A stretch of 64,000 nucleotides of DNA from Acholoe squamosa. Its lineage: Eukaryota > Annelida > Polychaeta > Phyllodocida > Polynoidae. Position 1 is the stretch's first letter. The number at the start of each line of letters is the position of its first letter. The stretch is taken from the NCBI GenBank assembly GCA_949317995.1, contig OX439041.1:14601501-14665500 (forward strand), written 5' to 3'. A program made the translations under genes and the position numbers. A model generated the notes under the pieces. It had not been told where the DNA came from. It saw only the letters and a program-made list of their open reading frames with translations, and did no database searches. Shown here piece by piece: positions 28,626-43,440 of this stretch.

Positions 28626-29470
28626 ACATGTTGCATTGATGGGCCATGACAAATTGCAGATTTAGTTTCTCCTTTCATGCTGCAAAGATATGTATTGTGG
28701 CCTCTGTGACTGGCTTCATTTTGAAACAGGTGATTCATTTGTTAAGTGTCTCTTAGATATGTTCTGATGTTGATGCCTATATTTTGGCCAAAGTCAAGAG
28801 AATTGCTCGCATAAGAACTCGCTTGGTATTTTCATATTGTGCATATTTCTGTACCAATCAAATTATGGATCTGTTTCAGTTCACATCCCCATTCCATGAT
28901 GTACTCGCAGATAGGTGTATCTGTAATCGATGTTACATAGATAGTATGTTGACCATCGATTTCCAACCTTTATTTCGTGTTGGAGGTGGTGGGATAAAAT
29001 TGGCCCACAAGTCTAACCTTAGAGCCCTGTACATATCTCGAACCCCCGTGAGATGACCCGGCCCCCTGTATCTCATGGCCAGTAAGAGCACCCTGAAAGA
29101 TCCTATATATAAAAATAAACAAATATCAAACAATTAGTAACTCTGACTACAAACAGTTAGTAACTTTCTGTCTACAGTCCATCAGAAAGTACAACAGACT
29201 TCTCTGACAATTCATTGCCTCATTGTCTTTCCTGTCCCGATCAATACCCGAAGCTTATAGCTGTCACCCTCAGTAGCCATTCACTAACAAGATATCTATT
29301 ATGTAATAGGCTAAAGCAGCAGTGACTAACTTATATCGACAACCTCCCCAGTCTTAATTATGATAACAGACCCCACGATATGCTCAGTCTGCAGTATGTA
29401 TCTTGTTGATGTGTTGGTAATTGGGACTTATTGATCTCTCATCTGAGGAATCGATGTACTACACAGTAAA
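28626..29470. other. Intergenic host DNA, nothing recognised
   Basis: No coding feature recognised; the 90-codon frame at 28784-29056 has no known domain. Confidence 0.55.
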
Positions 29471-29483
29471 AAAAAAATGAGTG

Positions 29484-29582
29484 TTGGCCCAATCAGCAAT
29501 GGAGTATTGGGCCATGCTTGTCCATGCTTGGCCCAATATAGGCTGACATTGGCCCAATATAAGCCGACATTGGCCCAATGTA
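29484..29582. repeat. Short tandem repeats of TTGGCCCAAT
   Basis: The partly palindromic box TTGGCCCAAT or its variants occurs about five times, the last three in a ~22 bp unit 'ggcccaatataagccgacat'. Confidence 0.75.
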
Positions 29583-31734
29583 TCCTTGCTACCTGGGGAA
29601 TCTACCATGGATCCCTATAATATTGAAAGGTGAACCACACATACTTGTACTGTGGTGAACCAGTGTAGTTTTTACAAGACGCCCCAGGTGGTAGTACGGT
29701 CTTTACACGGAATCTCTGTGAAATAACAATGAATCTCTGGCAACACTTGGAGGATGATTCCGTCATTATTTTGACAACATTATTTCACAGCGTAGTGCTG
29801 TGGTCGTGTCACAGGGTAGTTTTAATGGGTTATAAAATGCCAGATTGGAAGGCAATCACCCAGGCTGCCTTCTTCAGCAACTGCAGGAATGCCTTTTAGC
29901 CATATAAAGATCTTCATATAAAGTGTTTTGGAACTACTTTCTGCAACAATGTGCTCATTCTTGCATCCACTTCGCACAATTCGAGATCTGTAATTGTTAG
30001 TCCTTCTGAAAATACTGAAATGTCTTGTTTTTATATTCAATGAATGAGGAAATAGAAATGTAGATTTTAGAAAAGTCACGGTTTTAACAATGGAGTCAAG
30101 AACAATCAGATCTATAAAAGTGGTTTATTACCTGTGAACAAGTCCTCAATGTTTTCTCAAGCCAGTCCTTAAAACAAAAATCCTGTAATAATAACCGATA
30201 GCGGAGACAGACACAGGCCCTAGCCACAGACCATAGCTTTGCATGCTATGACAGGGACTACTGAAACAGCGGTTATTTCTCCGATCGACCCGTGCAAGTT
30301 ATGAGCGAGTGGTCTCGTGTTTTGGTGGCGTTATCCTGTTATCCTGGCCATAGCCTCAATCACCTCTCCAGGGGGTTGGGGAGGGGCTGCTGATGGTTTC
30401 TGATGGCTGGGGTGATGGGGATGCACTCATCCAGGTTTGGATACCCTGCTACATGCTGCACTATCTTGGTGAGTTTTTGATTGGTGCACAAAGTTGCTTC
30501 TTCTCAGGAGTGTAGGAAAAGGCGGGGGGGGGGCGAGCGGCTAAGGGGCCAACCCACCAATAATGGGGAGTCTCCTTATATAAGCCTTTATAAAAGTATA
30601 GCAAGCCCCCAACGGAGACCTCCAAATAAAAGTTTGCTTCCTATACACCTCTTGTCCTTGCCAACACTACACTCAATCTGACACCAGTATCAGTCTTAAA
30701 GGACACCATTGCACGCATATATCTTTTGGAAATGCGTCTAACCTGTGGTCATGATGAAGTATGGATACATTGCATGTAGTAGTTTATTTACTGGTGTCGC
30801 ATTCTTGGATGAAACTGACCAAAGGTCATTGTGCATTTAAGCACTAAGTAGCCCTCTGAGGGTTAAGAATGGATGTTGAAGAATGACATCATTCCTTTTG
30901 CAAATTCCCTTTAACAATAAGGTCATAAGCAGTAAGAGATCTTGGGTGCACTACTGCTTAACCATGGGACTTTTATTTGGGTCATTTATTGTGACGAATT
31001 CAACTCATTTATTATGACGAATTCAACAATGGTGCATGCAACAATCTAATGAGACTGAACAATATTAAACAAAGACACAATGAGATCAGTATTACTCTCA
31101 AAAAACTTTATTGACTAAATTACGTCACCATCGCAAAGAAAAAGACAAAACATCATCCTTACAGGATTAGGGACTCTAGGACTCTGTCATAGCAAAATGT
31201 TAAAAAATCTTGGTCGAATTCATGAAAGCCAATTATCGCTAACCGCATCTTGCAGCCAGACCCCCATGACCACCGCCACCACTATCCACCAGGATCATCA
31301 ACCCTCATGCACAAACCCCTCATCTACCACACACCACTCAGCCTACACTAACTAACAGAACCGCTCTGACATGCTCACCGCCACACGTAAACTGCTCGTG
31401 ACCCACATAATGAGCAGCTCAAAGAAAGAAATAGCCGCACCAAAGGTCACAACCAACTGGGGCCCATCATCAGTCTCCCCAGGGGCATCAGGGACAACAG
31501 CAGCAAGATAGAAGTGGCTCTTTTTCCCCAGAAAGTAACAACTATGAATCATTGTGGAGCTGAATTCCCCTCTTTTCAATGAATTGCTCAAAGGAATGCC
31601 TGGACCTCAATGGAGCTGCTCATGGGGTTTTCCGATTGCAGTAGGATACCATCAGCACGATTTGTTCATTATTTACAGGATCTAACAAAAGTAGGTACTG
31701 TGAGGCACTGTAAGCCTGCGTGAGCTACTCACCC
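29583..31734. other. Intergenic host DNA, nothing recognised
   Basis: No convincing exon, RNA gene or repeat; a G-run lies at about 30523-30533. Confidence 0.55.
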
Positions 31735-32285
31735 TTTTTATTGAGCTGATCACTGGATGCTCAGAATATGTATGATGATTGGCTTACCTATTTATGAGTT
31801 ATCCACCAAGGGTAAAGAATCCGGCTGAAGATTGAATGAGTTGCGCAGTGAAAGATTTTGATCTATTGATGATAAATCGGGCCCCTCAAGGATGTGAGCA
31901 CTAAGAATCAGGGAGGAGAATGAGTGGCCTGCCTAATAAAGGAATTGCATACTAAGACCCTGGCTGGTGATTGAATCGGCTTCTCAATTAGGACATTTTG
32001 TCAGAGCAACTCCGGATTGCCATGATTTAGTTCATTGTTACATTGGATTAACTCCTGGTGTTAGATTTTAGCACAAGTGATACATAATGCAAGTCAATAT
32101 AGTTAACTAACCAAGCCCCGGAATGTAGAGTGGATTATCAGGTTACAGTTAATTAACACGTGGATACTAAGCATCTGGTTGGAGCATGTCTGAGTAGCTC
32201 TTCAGCTGAGGAGTAAGGGGAAACTAAGACTCAGGACGGAGCTGTGAGAATCTGACTAAGTCACCATGGAGCTGGAAAAACCTAG
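31735..32285. repeat. Degenerate ~50 bp minisatellite
   Basis: Related units 'actaagaatcaggg.ggagaatgagt' recur at about 31811, 31898, 31950, 32165 and 32222 with strong divergence. They indicate an old tandem array. Confidence 0.5.
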
Positions 32286-34201
32286 ATTCACCACCTACTG
32301 TAAGTAGTAAATTTAGTTAAAAAAAAGAGATGAGATGAATTACAACATTTAATAGATGATTTGTTCAAAAGTTTAACTCTAGCCATATTTGACAATTACA
32401 TAATGATGTGAAAATACTATCATCACATTCAAGTACCAGAATCAATATAAGTACCAGTCTCACAATATAAATCAAGTGTCGAATGGTGACTGATGGAAGG
32501 GCTGATTGCAGTGGGTTCAACCTTTGAAGTGCTTACCTGCTTTGTACAAGCTGAATGCTCTACTGACCACTGTCAGGGTATGTACTACTGTGCACCTCAC
32601 ATTAACCCTCTCACAACAGTGGTATGCTTTAACCTCATGTATATGGAACACTTGCAGGTGACACTATACAGGACTACATTTATACATTTTGCTGACCCTA
32701 CTGAGTGAGCTGCACCATTGGCAAGAAACAATGACAATTATATTTAAAGCATCCAGCTGTCCTCATTGGATTGAATCTATTAAAATCAACTGCTGTTGGA
32801 ACCGGCAGTCAACCTGACCAGACCTATTGAATAGAAATGAATCATGAAAAGACCACCCTGTTCATGGGCCCGTTGGCTAGTCATTCCAGACAATAATGGG
32901 TCCAACACTATATGCCATCTACCTGTATTTCAAGGAATAATGTAAGGTGATTTAAATGTTGCTTCAACATTGCTTTCCTAACCCAGACGTTGTCTCTAGT
33001 TTGGCGCTTACAGGGCTGATTGTGCATCTAAGTTGCTGTTTCTGATACATTTGAAGGTAGACTAAGGAAGATGTACATGAAGGGAAAAAGAAGACACATG
33101 ATGTCTTCAGTGATTTCGACTAATCACAGAGTCTATGCCCGTAAGCCCTTATCATGTATTAATCATACAGCTCTTGTTAGGGGCGGTATGTGCACATCAT
33201 CCATGGACATGAAGCACTAATGAATTTACAGTGGTCCTTAAAGGGTTAAAGACCACCCCAGCCCTTATCCCTGCTCCCGACTATAGTACAACCACATACA
33301 ATATAGAATTTGATTGAGTAGTTGTGGCTGTCCCTGGTGTGTCAGTAAATGTATAGTGCCTGGCCCATACTCACCTGTTTGGGTAGAATTTATAAGCTCA
33401 ATTTGCCAGCTCAAGGAATGGATGTAAGCAAAAAACAGGACAAAGACAGCAGTGTTTTGCAGACAGCAGTTTCGTGCAGTATTCAGTAGCCAACTTTCCC
33501 TGGCAGTTGTTAATTGTTTGTAAACACAGGTAAACACACAAGGACACACCAAAAGAAATTACTAATTTCCCTTTCAAAATCTGGCCAAACTGGTGAGGAA
33601 CAGCCACTTAATAGTGGCCTTGTATACACCCATTCAAGGCTCTTTGATGATACATTTACAGTGTCTATTGGTCACTATAGCAGCAGGGGCAGGTAGTGGT
33701 GGTACCGAAATGGTGCCCATTTACTGCAATATTGGGAAGTACCGTAGAACCCTGTGTGTAAGCCGCGGCTGATAGAATATTTAAGGACCTTAGTGCTGCA
33801 TAGCACTTTTCCAAAGTCAGGGTGTGGATTATTCAAGGGGTTTTACATATATTAAAGACTATGGTAAGGAGTGGTAACGTTTTCAGGCCCCAACTGCACC
33901 TTATAGCATTTATTTCATGGTAAGAACATAGTCCACTATAGAATAGTACAGGACTCGCATTCCCGAGGTGAGTGTGAAGAAACCCTTTCGCATTCTTCAC
34001 GGTCCATCTTTTCCAACCACTCTGGGATTTGTGCATGTGCGGTGCACTACCTTCCACATCCAAAATGGCAACAATGAAATTGCCGGGCGAGCAAGGAGGC
34101 TAAATAAATGTGAGTTTTTCTGTAATTATTACAGTAAAACCATGAAATAAATACAGAGTTCCACGGTAAAATGTCTCAACTCTCATTTTCTGCACTTGTG
34201 G
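32286..34201. other. Intergenic host DNA, nothing recognised
   Basis: No gene recognised. The phrase 'cttaaagggttaa' at 33238 is shared with palindromic repeats at 57470 and 59910. Confidence 0.55.
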
Positions 34202-34254
34202 TTGTCAGTCGGTTCCAAACGAGCCCAGAGGGCTCGTTTGGAACCGACTGACAA
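34202..34254. repeat. Perfect 25 bp inverted repeat with 3 nt loop
   Basis: 34202-34226 and 34230-34254 are exact reverse complements around AGA. Such a tight hairpin is unlikely by chance and could be a cruciform, a short-hairpin RNA source or a transposon scar. Confidence 0.9.
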
Positions 34255-36363
34255 TAATTGATGTTACTGGACTCTTTCAGTCATATCTATTTGACTTTTT
34301 GGTTAAGCAAAACTGAGAGGGTCATCCTCATTTCCATAGGTTTGGAATTATTTTGTCCTTCTTCAACAGAATACAAAGAAAATTGATAAAACACTACTGC
34401 AGTGGCCAATTTATGCACACAGGATCTTACAGACATTAATAACCCAGTGCTTGTTCACCATCGGTGCTTATTTCAGACCTCGGCACTTAAATGAGCCACT
34501 ATACTGTATAACGATACTACACATTGAGATAATTTTCCTAGGGTGGTGGCTTTTCATGGTAGGCTACTGATACCCAGACAGTGTTCGTTATTTTGGGACA
34601 TGGGATTTAGCGAGATGTTTGCAGAACCACATGGGAATCTCCCCACCCCCTGCTCCCATTGACTGTCGGATGGCTGAAACTTGTCTATGCAGATTATAAG
34701 ATGATATTGCCCACCATCCCCCTGTAGTTAAATAATGACCACTTCCTAACTGACGTGATTAAGTGTATAAGAAGGCTATATAGATTGATAGTACAGATTG
34801 GCAAGTAGTTAAAATGGGTGAAGGACAGCTTGATATGGCAGTAAGTTGGTAAGAGGGGTACAATAGGAGTGATCATGGTGAGAGGAGTGTGAAGGCCACT
34901 AGTGCTGTTGGCAGGGTACAAAGGGAATCACTGATGTAGGAATCACTGTCACATTATATACATCCGCAGAGTTTGCCAATATATACTTATTGTTAGGAAA
35001 TGAAACAGAACAATGCATACAATAATACCCTGTGTATATAAGGTGCACCCAGCTTATTTGCCGCACCCTGAATACAGGCCAGACCAATAAGGCATGCCTG
35101 GGTTCAGTTTCTGGTGGCTTTCAGTTCTCTCTTATAGCGATAAATCCTGAAGGGTGCACCCTCGCTTTAAGCACATTTTATATGGTGCAGAAAAGGTCTG
35201 TCCTCATGTACTAGTATACAATATAAGTTACATATAATTTTATAGCACTATAGGCAAAGTTTCACGAGCTTTGGGTCTGACTAAGGGTTATCCCACGAGG
35301 CAAAGGGTTAACCCTCAGACAGAAACCTAACACTCGTGACCCTTTGCATTTATTTCATGTTTTATTAGTTAGAGATGTTCAAAACCATTTTGAAATGGCA
35401 TAGAAAGATAGGTATTTACATGTTTTATAATTATATTGGGTGGTTTTACTGGCTGAGAGTTACGGGGGTGAGTTATCTCACAGGGGGTGTGAGATACAAA
35501 GCCGCAAGTTTAAACCTATGGGACGTTTGCATTCCACTGTTCGAAACATGAAATATAACTATAGGTAAGAAATTACAGGTTGTCTAAGAGATCCAACTCT
35601 GATTTCTTGAAAGTGGCTAAATCTATTGGTATTTTTCTATATTTCTAAAGCATTAGAAGACTGAAGACTTAATGCTTTAGCTCTTGCCCTCTGTAGCAGT
35701 ACAACACATATGAATACTGTATGAGAAGGCATACAGAGCTATGACAAGAACATTTTATGTATATTGATGGATTTCTGTAAAAAGCGCTCCATGCCTCATT
35801 ACTGAAAAAGCCATTGTATCTGATTTAGCGGTCTGTGCCTTCTTCCCCGCGAGGGGGGGGGGTACTCTATATTGTATGAGTGAGTAAAACCAGGTCATAA
35901 ATGCAGTAGTGATAAAGTGGTGTGCCTGTATTCAGATACGTTGTGAAAGTTTGTCTTTGCCTCATAATCAAATACTCATATTCTCAGATAAAAGACTGAG
36001 TTGGTAATATGCTCACACACGCTGCCTGTTGGGGCTACATGTACTGGCATGAGACCCATGGTTCAAACTATTTGTGTCCTAAATTTTATTGAATTTACAA
36101 AGGCACACCACAAGGCAATGCACAATTTACATATTTAGTTCTCCATTTGCAGTGAGTGCATCGCCCTCAGTTGATGTTGTGGTAAAGCATTTCTGATTTT
36201 GGTGCAGTTCTAGCTTTCTTTTAGGGACCCTAAGGGCCAATCCTATATTACTTTCACCTCAGCACGGAAATTATTTTCATACTTGTTGGTAGCCATCACT
36301 TCTCCAACATTATTATACAAACGCAATTCATCCAAATTCTCCATAGACATACATGAATTGATT

Positions 36364-36369
<6 letters not shown>
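34255..36369. other. Intergenic host DNA, nothing recognised
   Basis: Only minor features: an imperfect palindrome at 35263-35330 (tcacgag...ctcgtga) and a G-run at 35853. Confidence 0.55.
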
Positions 36370-36423
<54 letters not shown>

Positions 36424-36437
36424 TATGATATATATAT

Positions 36438-36504
<67 letters not shown>
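36370..36504. repeat. Long (AT)n microsatellite
   Basis: About 135 bp of nearly pure AT dinucleotides with a few interruptions at 36416-36450; able to form cruciforms. Confidence 0.95.
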
Positions 36505-36505
<1 letters not shown>

Positions 36506-39500
36506 TAGGCAATAAGCACCTGCTCCCCTTTTATTGACTACCTTTATAAAGAAAACATTTCAGAATTCCTATATATATATAGTGGCCACAATGCGGGTTT
36601 GGTGAGCCCGCATTTGTCTGTCATTGATAGATGACCGTCCAATTATAAATCGGCTATGAGGCAGGTGCAGGTCGCTGACAGTACATTTAATATTGCATCA
36701 CTCAGCGAAATTAATTTCCACCATATCTCTTCTGTTGTTCTCTTCTTCCCCCTCAGATCGTGCATCAGCCTACCATTAACAGACTTGATGCTCTTTCTTA
36801 GATATAGTATTGTGTACAGTAGTTGTACGAGTGCAACCAAACAGTACTTATCACTAGTTTAAGACTGTAACAGCATCGCAGTGCATGCATAGTTACGGGT
36901 CACAGTACGATTAGAATTAATGCACACTGTGGACCCAAAGCTGCTACCGAGCGGAAAGCATACCTCTTGACTTTGAGGGAATCCCATAAGTGGCAAATTG
37001 GGCTCAATCGACTAGGATTGCGGAAAATGTGAATGCATTTATGTGATGTGAGAGTAGGCTGACCTATAAATCGAAAATATTTGTGTTTGTAGAATCACTA
37101 TGTATACTGTGTAGGTACTCACCACCCTCAAGCTCTGACCTGTAGCTAGAATAGAATAGACAAATAAACAAAGGAACGAGGAAAGTCACACAGCAAAAGG
37201 AGAGTACATGTCATAATTTATTGACCCATTTATGGACAGATTCTCAAATAATGGATGGTCTCAAATAAGAGGCGAATGTAGAATTCAGTCTAATGCATTG
37301 CAAACAGTATTTAAATAATTGCTATTCAAATGCCATTTGATCGAAATACCATCTCCCGACCAAATCTGCTCGGCAATATCGATGGGAAGTGATGACATGG
37401 ACACTTCAGATTTCTTGGACAAAGTCGAACACAAAATCTCTGTACAAGTTCAAAGCTTTTGTTACTGATTTCCAGCCCTGTATGTTTACACCATATCACA
37501 AATGTCCTTACTTCCAACATTTATTTAAAAGTCGCTGTTCATTAAATTGAATCTTGTACGTAACAGGGGAGAGAATTAGATGAGGGAATCGCGAGAAGGG
37601 CAGTTCAACAGATGAAATATATTACCCAAGAAAAACTATAGAATCTCACAAAAAAACAACATCCAAAATATACCTTTATAAAGTGTGGGCGTAGTCTCAA
37701 AGCACCCTGAGAATTCACTACCCTACAGTCACCTTTCCCATTGACTCACGTTTTTACATCCCACACCCACATGGGTGGGCACATTACCACGTGGTACACC
37801 CCACATGACGTGACGGACATGCGCACAAGTCACCCACAGCGGAAGTGCCGTCTTCACACCAGGTATCCTGGGTTATGCATCTTTGGCCAATCACAGGAGC
37901 CTAGAGGGGGCCCCTTATGATCCGAGAAATCCTATTTTCATTAACGTAAGAAACATCCGGTGTGGCCGGTGGTTCACTGGGTGTGGCAAAAGGTGAAGTG
38001 CGACCGGAACTTCAGTACCGTGATGGCATGTAATGATTTCTTCAGAATACACAGGAATCACTGGTGATTACAATTTCAGATGTTTTTTCTATCTTCATGG
38101 CGTTCTTCATAGACATTTATGTACCATATTTTGCACTTGACATGGCGCTATTTGATTTCCCCTATACAATAACCAGCAACATCTTATGTTGCTTTCGGGA
38201 GACAAGAACTTGAACATTTTAAATTCCTCTCTGCCTGATGGTTTGTTTCAATATCCGTGACAACAATTAACATAGGCATAATAGACCAACTATAGCCACT
38301 AATGCTGTCCGCATATTGGAATGAGCCACAGTAAGTTACCACACCCTAATGTAGCTTAGACCCCCTATGATTTGAAAGACCCCAAATCGTAGCACTTCTA
38401 GCCCTAAGAATGGCAAATATCAGTTTTACGGATGAGTTGAGCGCAAAATGTGTTCACCAGGGATACAGAAATAAGCCCCTTATTTTACTTACAAGCGCAA
38501 ATGGACACTATGTCAATTTAACCCTATAACCTGAAATCGTCGTTCTAAGTGATCTTGCAGTGTAAAAGACCCATAAATTTTCTCACTAGAATAAGTGTAA
38601 TTTGGAAACTGCATAAAGCAGTCCCTTCAAAAAGACTATAGAACCCTCCAGGCCTTACCCATTTCATAGTACCACCTGGTGCATAGATGACACAGCCTAG
38701 TCTTTGTCCATGACAAATGGGCCCCAGCTATTTCCGTATGTTGTGTCCGCACTTCATCTTTTCCTGTAACAGATCATTGCGGATGTGGCCTGCCCCCAGC
38801 AAAGACTGGTCATTACTCACCCTGCACCCACTAGGTGCAACCACTAGAGAGGTGAGAGATGTCTTTATTGGCCGAATTAAATGGAGGTGATTATTATGTA
38901 TGTATGCAGCAGGTAGGACTACAGAACTGGATAGAATACTATGTGTTAAAGAGAGTGGGAACTAGCAGAAGTGATGATATTAAATAATGGAGGTAGTTTT
39001 GTATCATTCTGATGCATGGCTTGAATTCAGTGACAATTGAAAAAAGAACACCAATTAGGGATCTGGCGGTCTAACCAGATTGACCAATGATTACAGACAG
39101 TCAGTGTCATCGCTGTTATGAAAGCCTGTGTAGGGTAACTTTATCTGAAGAATCTGATTATGTTATAGCCCAGACTCTATTTTCATTCTAAAATAACCTT
39201 ATTTAGAATAAAAAAAGAAAAATGTTTTCCCTAAATTTAGCACATTTGTTGATATTCGGTTTCCATGGAAACAGGGGCTATTCCATCTCTATGATGGAAA
39301 CCACCTTATTAACCTTTTCATAAGGTTTTCATAACTGAAAACTGAATTGAATTATCCCTTCTAGATCCAAATTTGTGGATGATTATAAATGTTTAAAACT
39401 TGTTATTTTTTCCAATAATGGCACTTTTTATGCATTATGTCACAATAATAATTTATTTCAAAACGCAATTGGGTTAACTTCCCCATGTTTCTAACATCTC

Positions 39501-40059
39501 ATATTTGAGATCTTATGTTTCTGTATCTATTTGGAGTATTCTATCATGCAAAGTACCAAAATGTAACTGAAGACATGAATTAGAAGAAAGAGAAGTTTTG
39601 TCACATTTGTGAATAAATATCTGTCAGTCAAACTTTACACGTGATTGATCAGGGTAACAGACAGATGCATCATTGCGATCAATTAATTCAATGAATGACC
39701 CAAAAGGTGTTCTGTCAAGGTGTACTCTATCAACATTTGACAGATAAGTAGAAAGGGACCAACATGATGTGGACAAATTGTAAGCAAATGAATACTTCCT
39801 TAGAAGTGCACCATTGCGGGTGGTATTATAAATGTATTCAGTTGACATCACTCAGCAGGAGCCAGTTTTGACATGTTAGTGTCAGAGAGCTACTGCAGCC
39901 CTGGCAAATAGACAGAGTGAGATCGATTCCCGTATATGGCGAGAGTGAGGAAGTAAGATGAGGTCATTAGGAGTACATGCCTGTGATAGATGAAAGTATT
40001 GATCTGTGTGTTCATGTGTGTGAAATAGGTGGATAGATAGCTAGATATATAGATAGACA
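36505..40059. other. Intergenic host DNA, nothing recognised
   Basis: 3.5 kb without a supported gene. A phrase at 39256-39275 ('tcggtttccatggaaacagg') is self-complementary around CCATGG. Confidence 0.5.
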
Positions 40060-40076
40060 CTCAGACAGGCAGGTAG

Positions 40077-40187
40077 GAATAGACAGAAAGAAAAGGTGGA
40101 AGAAGAAAGAAGGAAAGCAAGAAAAGAAAAGAAAGAAAGAAAGAAGTGACAGAGGGCAAGGTAGAGGTAAATTCAGAGAGAGAGGAG

Positions 40188-40232
<45 letters not shown>
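40077..40232. repeat. Purine tract ending in (GA)n
   Basis: An A/G-only stretch grading into about 20 GA repeats (40191-40232), capable of triplex formation. A related tract lies at 51029-51150. Confidence 0.9.
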
Positions 40233-40233
<1 letters not shown>

Positions 40234-42379
40234 GACTTATGTTGTGTATGTTATACCATTTCTACCATCATTATCGGCAATCTATCCTTTACTGCATCCT
40301 GTAAAGGACCTTATTCTGAGATTGATGTCCCTTGGGGGTCAATGGTGGAGATATCATCCAGTGACGTGACCACTATCTGTACAATCTCCTCCACTGGCAC
40401 AGACTGTAGATGTTTGTGACCTTTATGTAGAAGTGGAGTATAACAGTAATACGCTGGTCACCTGTTCTGTCAAACTGCTGGCTCCTAGTAAACCAGAACT
40501 TAATCAAAGTGGGTGTCAATCCCTCATAATAGCAATGGAAAAGCACTGTTTCACACAGTCTAACTCCTGGATTTTAAGAGATGTGTACCACAGATTTGGT
40601 GAAGTGGTCATGGCTCCCCATCTTGTCTTGTGTCTGAATCAATATCCATTTGTAGTTTACTGAAATAAATGCCGATCCTTACATTGGCAATGATAATCAT
40701 AACCATTGCTAACTAGATTGCAATTCTGCATTAGAATTTCTTCTCATGACACTTTGTAGACACTAGTGTGGTAGTTAAACAATCCTCTTTAAGTTTCAAA
40801 TTTATAATCGTCTCCCTAAGGATCTAGAGCAACAACAGTGAACAATACATTATTCAATACCTTGTCATGACAGCCCTTTCAAATGATATTTACCAGGGAA
40901 TCTATATTTTGTAAGCACTGCTGGTGAATCCTCTAGTGCATTAGATAGTATGGCTTAATTTTACCGCCCATTACTGGAGGGGTGCAATACTTTTAGCTAA
41001 GCCATGTGTGACACAAACTCAGAATAACTAATTATGGGCTCCCACCACTCACCAGAGCTGGTATGCAGTCATAACTTAAATACAATTCCCCTCTGCATCT
41101 ACTGGTGCATGCAGTACATCATGCTCTAAAGATTATTCTACAAGTGAGCTGGATTCCTACTAAAGTCCTTGTGAATCACATTGCCACAGTTTGCTGAATT
41201 TCCCAGATCAACCTTCCAGGGTGAGCTAGGGCATCAAGCATTGAGGTAATGACGACACAGCCATTAGTACATTACCAGTTTGCACAATAAACCATGTGAG
41301 AAAGGTATCATCCTATATAACCATTTTTTAGCATCATTTGTGTATCAGGCTGTTTTGCCTCAGGAGAGAGTCACACTGAATAATTATATCATGTCTCAAA
41401 TAGCTGGAGACCAACTGGTGAAGCCCTCAAACAGAGGGTGGTGATAATGTAATTAAAGTACAGCTCTAAGTGGTTATTAATAGAAGAATCCACTTTCTGA
41501 GGAACAAAAGTAAAAAAAAAAATAAAAAAAAAAGACATTAGTTTACTTAACAATAGTTTATGACCTGACTACGGATGCAGGACAGAATAATAAATGGCTT
41601 GCAAACTATGACCAATGTGGCATGTATATCCTTTCGTTTACATTGTACATTCTGCACCTTTATTTGATTCATTCTCACCAGACAGCCAACCTCCAATACA
41701 GAAAACTATGAAATATACAACAGCTCAATACTACACTAGGAAGGCTTTGGGAAATGGCTATATTTAGTAACACTCTTGGATAAAGCAATTGAAACAAAAA
41801 GGTTGCAGATAGAAGTGGTCCTAGCCTACATTTTTAGTAGCTTGTTGCATGTTAACTTGCCATCTGGTGGTTAGGGTTGGTAGAGATCAGTCCCTTGGGT
41901 GTGGCGCTGTATTGTATGGGATTACACCAGTGCAAATCCGGCACAGAGTAAACCTTGTGGGTTTGAACCTATTGGATAAGTTTTAAATAATGGTATTATA
42001 TGAGTAAATGGTCAATTCTCACTGAAAATGGAGCACAGGCTCACTATACCTTTCCCCATCCATGTACACTTAACAGGGGGTCTAACTGCTATATTGTTTA
42101 TACATTCACATAGCTGCTAACATTATCAAACTATGGGTACCCACTTTTGCCCATGTAGTGATCTAATCTATGCCAATAACAGGGTGAAATCTGGATATTT
42201 CAAAGGTTATCAACTAAAGAAATATAAGTAAAACACATTAGGTGATTTATTTGAGGTACAATAAGGTCCATAATAACACTTTTAATATGGACTATTGTAG
42301 AAAATTTTGACACCATCAGAGCTGATTTTCAATTATTTTCTTGTTATTTGTAAGGAAAAATATAGTTGTGTAACATTTG

Positions 42380-43140
42380 CATCACCGTATGTATGTACAC
42401 TAGAATGAGTATAATGTCAAGGAGAAAATCCTCTTGGGATATATAGATGTCTCAGTTTTTATGGCTCAATGGGGGGCAATATAATATTAATATAAAATAC
42501 TTCTAACATGCATATGTCAATGACCTATACGACTGACAAGCATGTGGTGTACCCTTTAGCATCACCGTACGTAGGTACATTGAATCATTGATTAAAGGAG
42601 AGTAATTAATATTTAGTAAATTATTTCATAACATGTTAATATATATGTGGTCCAGGGAATATCCATGCAAAATATTGTCATAACTGGATGAATACATTAC
42701 AACCTATTGGGAGAAATCATGGAAATATCACCATACGTAGGTACATCACCATGCATAGGTCCATGATTGAAACCTATGTCATAGAATGATAGAAATAGCT
42801 AATGCTATCTATAAACCTGTTGATATACTTCAATTGATCAAGGATGAATACTATGGACCAGTTACAATACCAGAAATCAATAAATTTGTGAAGATAATGA
42901 CTGCAATGCATAGACATTACCGTACATAGGTGCATCACCATACATAGGTTCAGCTCCATAAGTGGGTATAATTAATTGCAGCATAATCTATTCTTATTAT
43001 AGATATAAATGATAAAGATCCCTAGCCAACATGTTGTTATGACTGTATGAACAAAATATATCAGTTTTCTTGCAAATAATTCTGTTTTATAGCAACCCAT
43101 GTAATTTGTTCATATACAAGATTCATCACTGTACGTAGGT
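42380..43140. repeat. Tandem array with a CATCACCGTACGTAGGTACA box
   Basis: The box occurs at 42380, 42560, 42727 (with a second at 42744), 42915 (with a second at 42934) and 43124, spaced 170-210 bp apart. Spacers share weaker similarity ('aaaatattgtcataactg', 'aacatgttgttatgactg'). The box is better conserved than its surroundings and contains the palindrome GTACGTAC or its variants. Confidence 0.75.
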
Positions 43141-43440
43141 CCACCAGTTTTCTTCCTAAAACTGTCATAAAATCTTTAATTTTCATAGTTAGTGTTCCCA
43201 ATTTTGCGATTAATTACCATTATATGAGGGCAGATGAGGGAAAAAGGCCCTCCCTGCGGGATTTTAAGTACTGGATTTGGCCACTAGGGGAGCTACAGAG
43301 GCTAAAATTGTGAAAAATAGACCAAAAATAGCTCATATGTACTTTTTTACACTGAAAAAGGTGGTTTCCTCAGAAACGTTCTATTTCCTGGCACTTCCTG
43401 TATATTTGGAATGTAAATGAAATGTTTTGAATCCAAAATA

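Noticed and set aside
42380..43140. CRISPR array
   Set aside because: Repeats are degenerate, spacers are long, unequal and partly similar to each other, and the DNA is eukaryotic.
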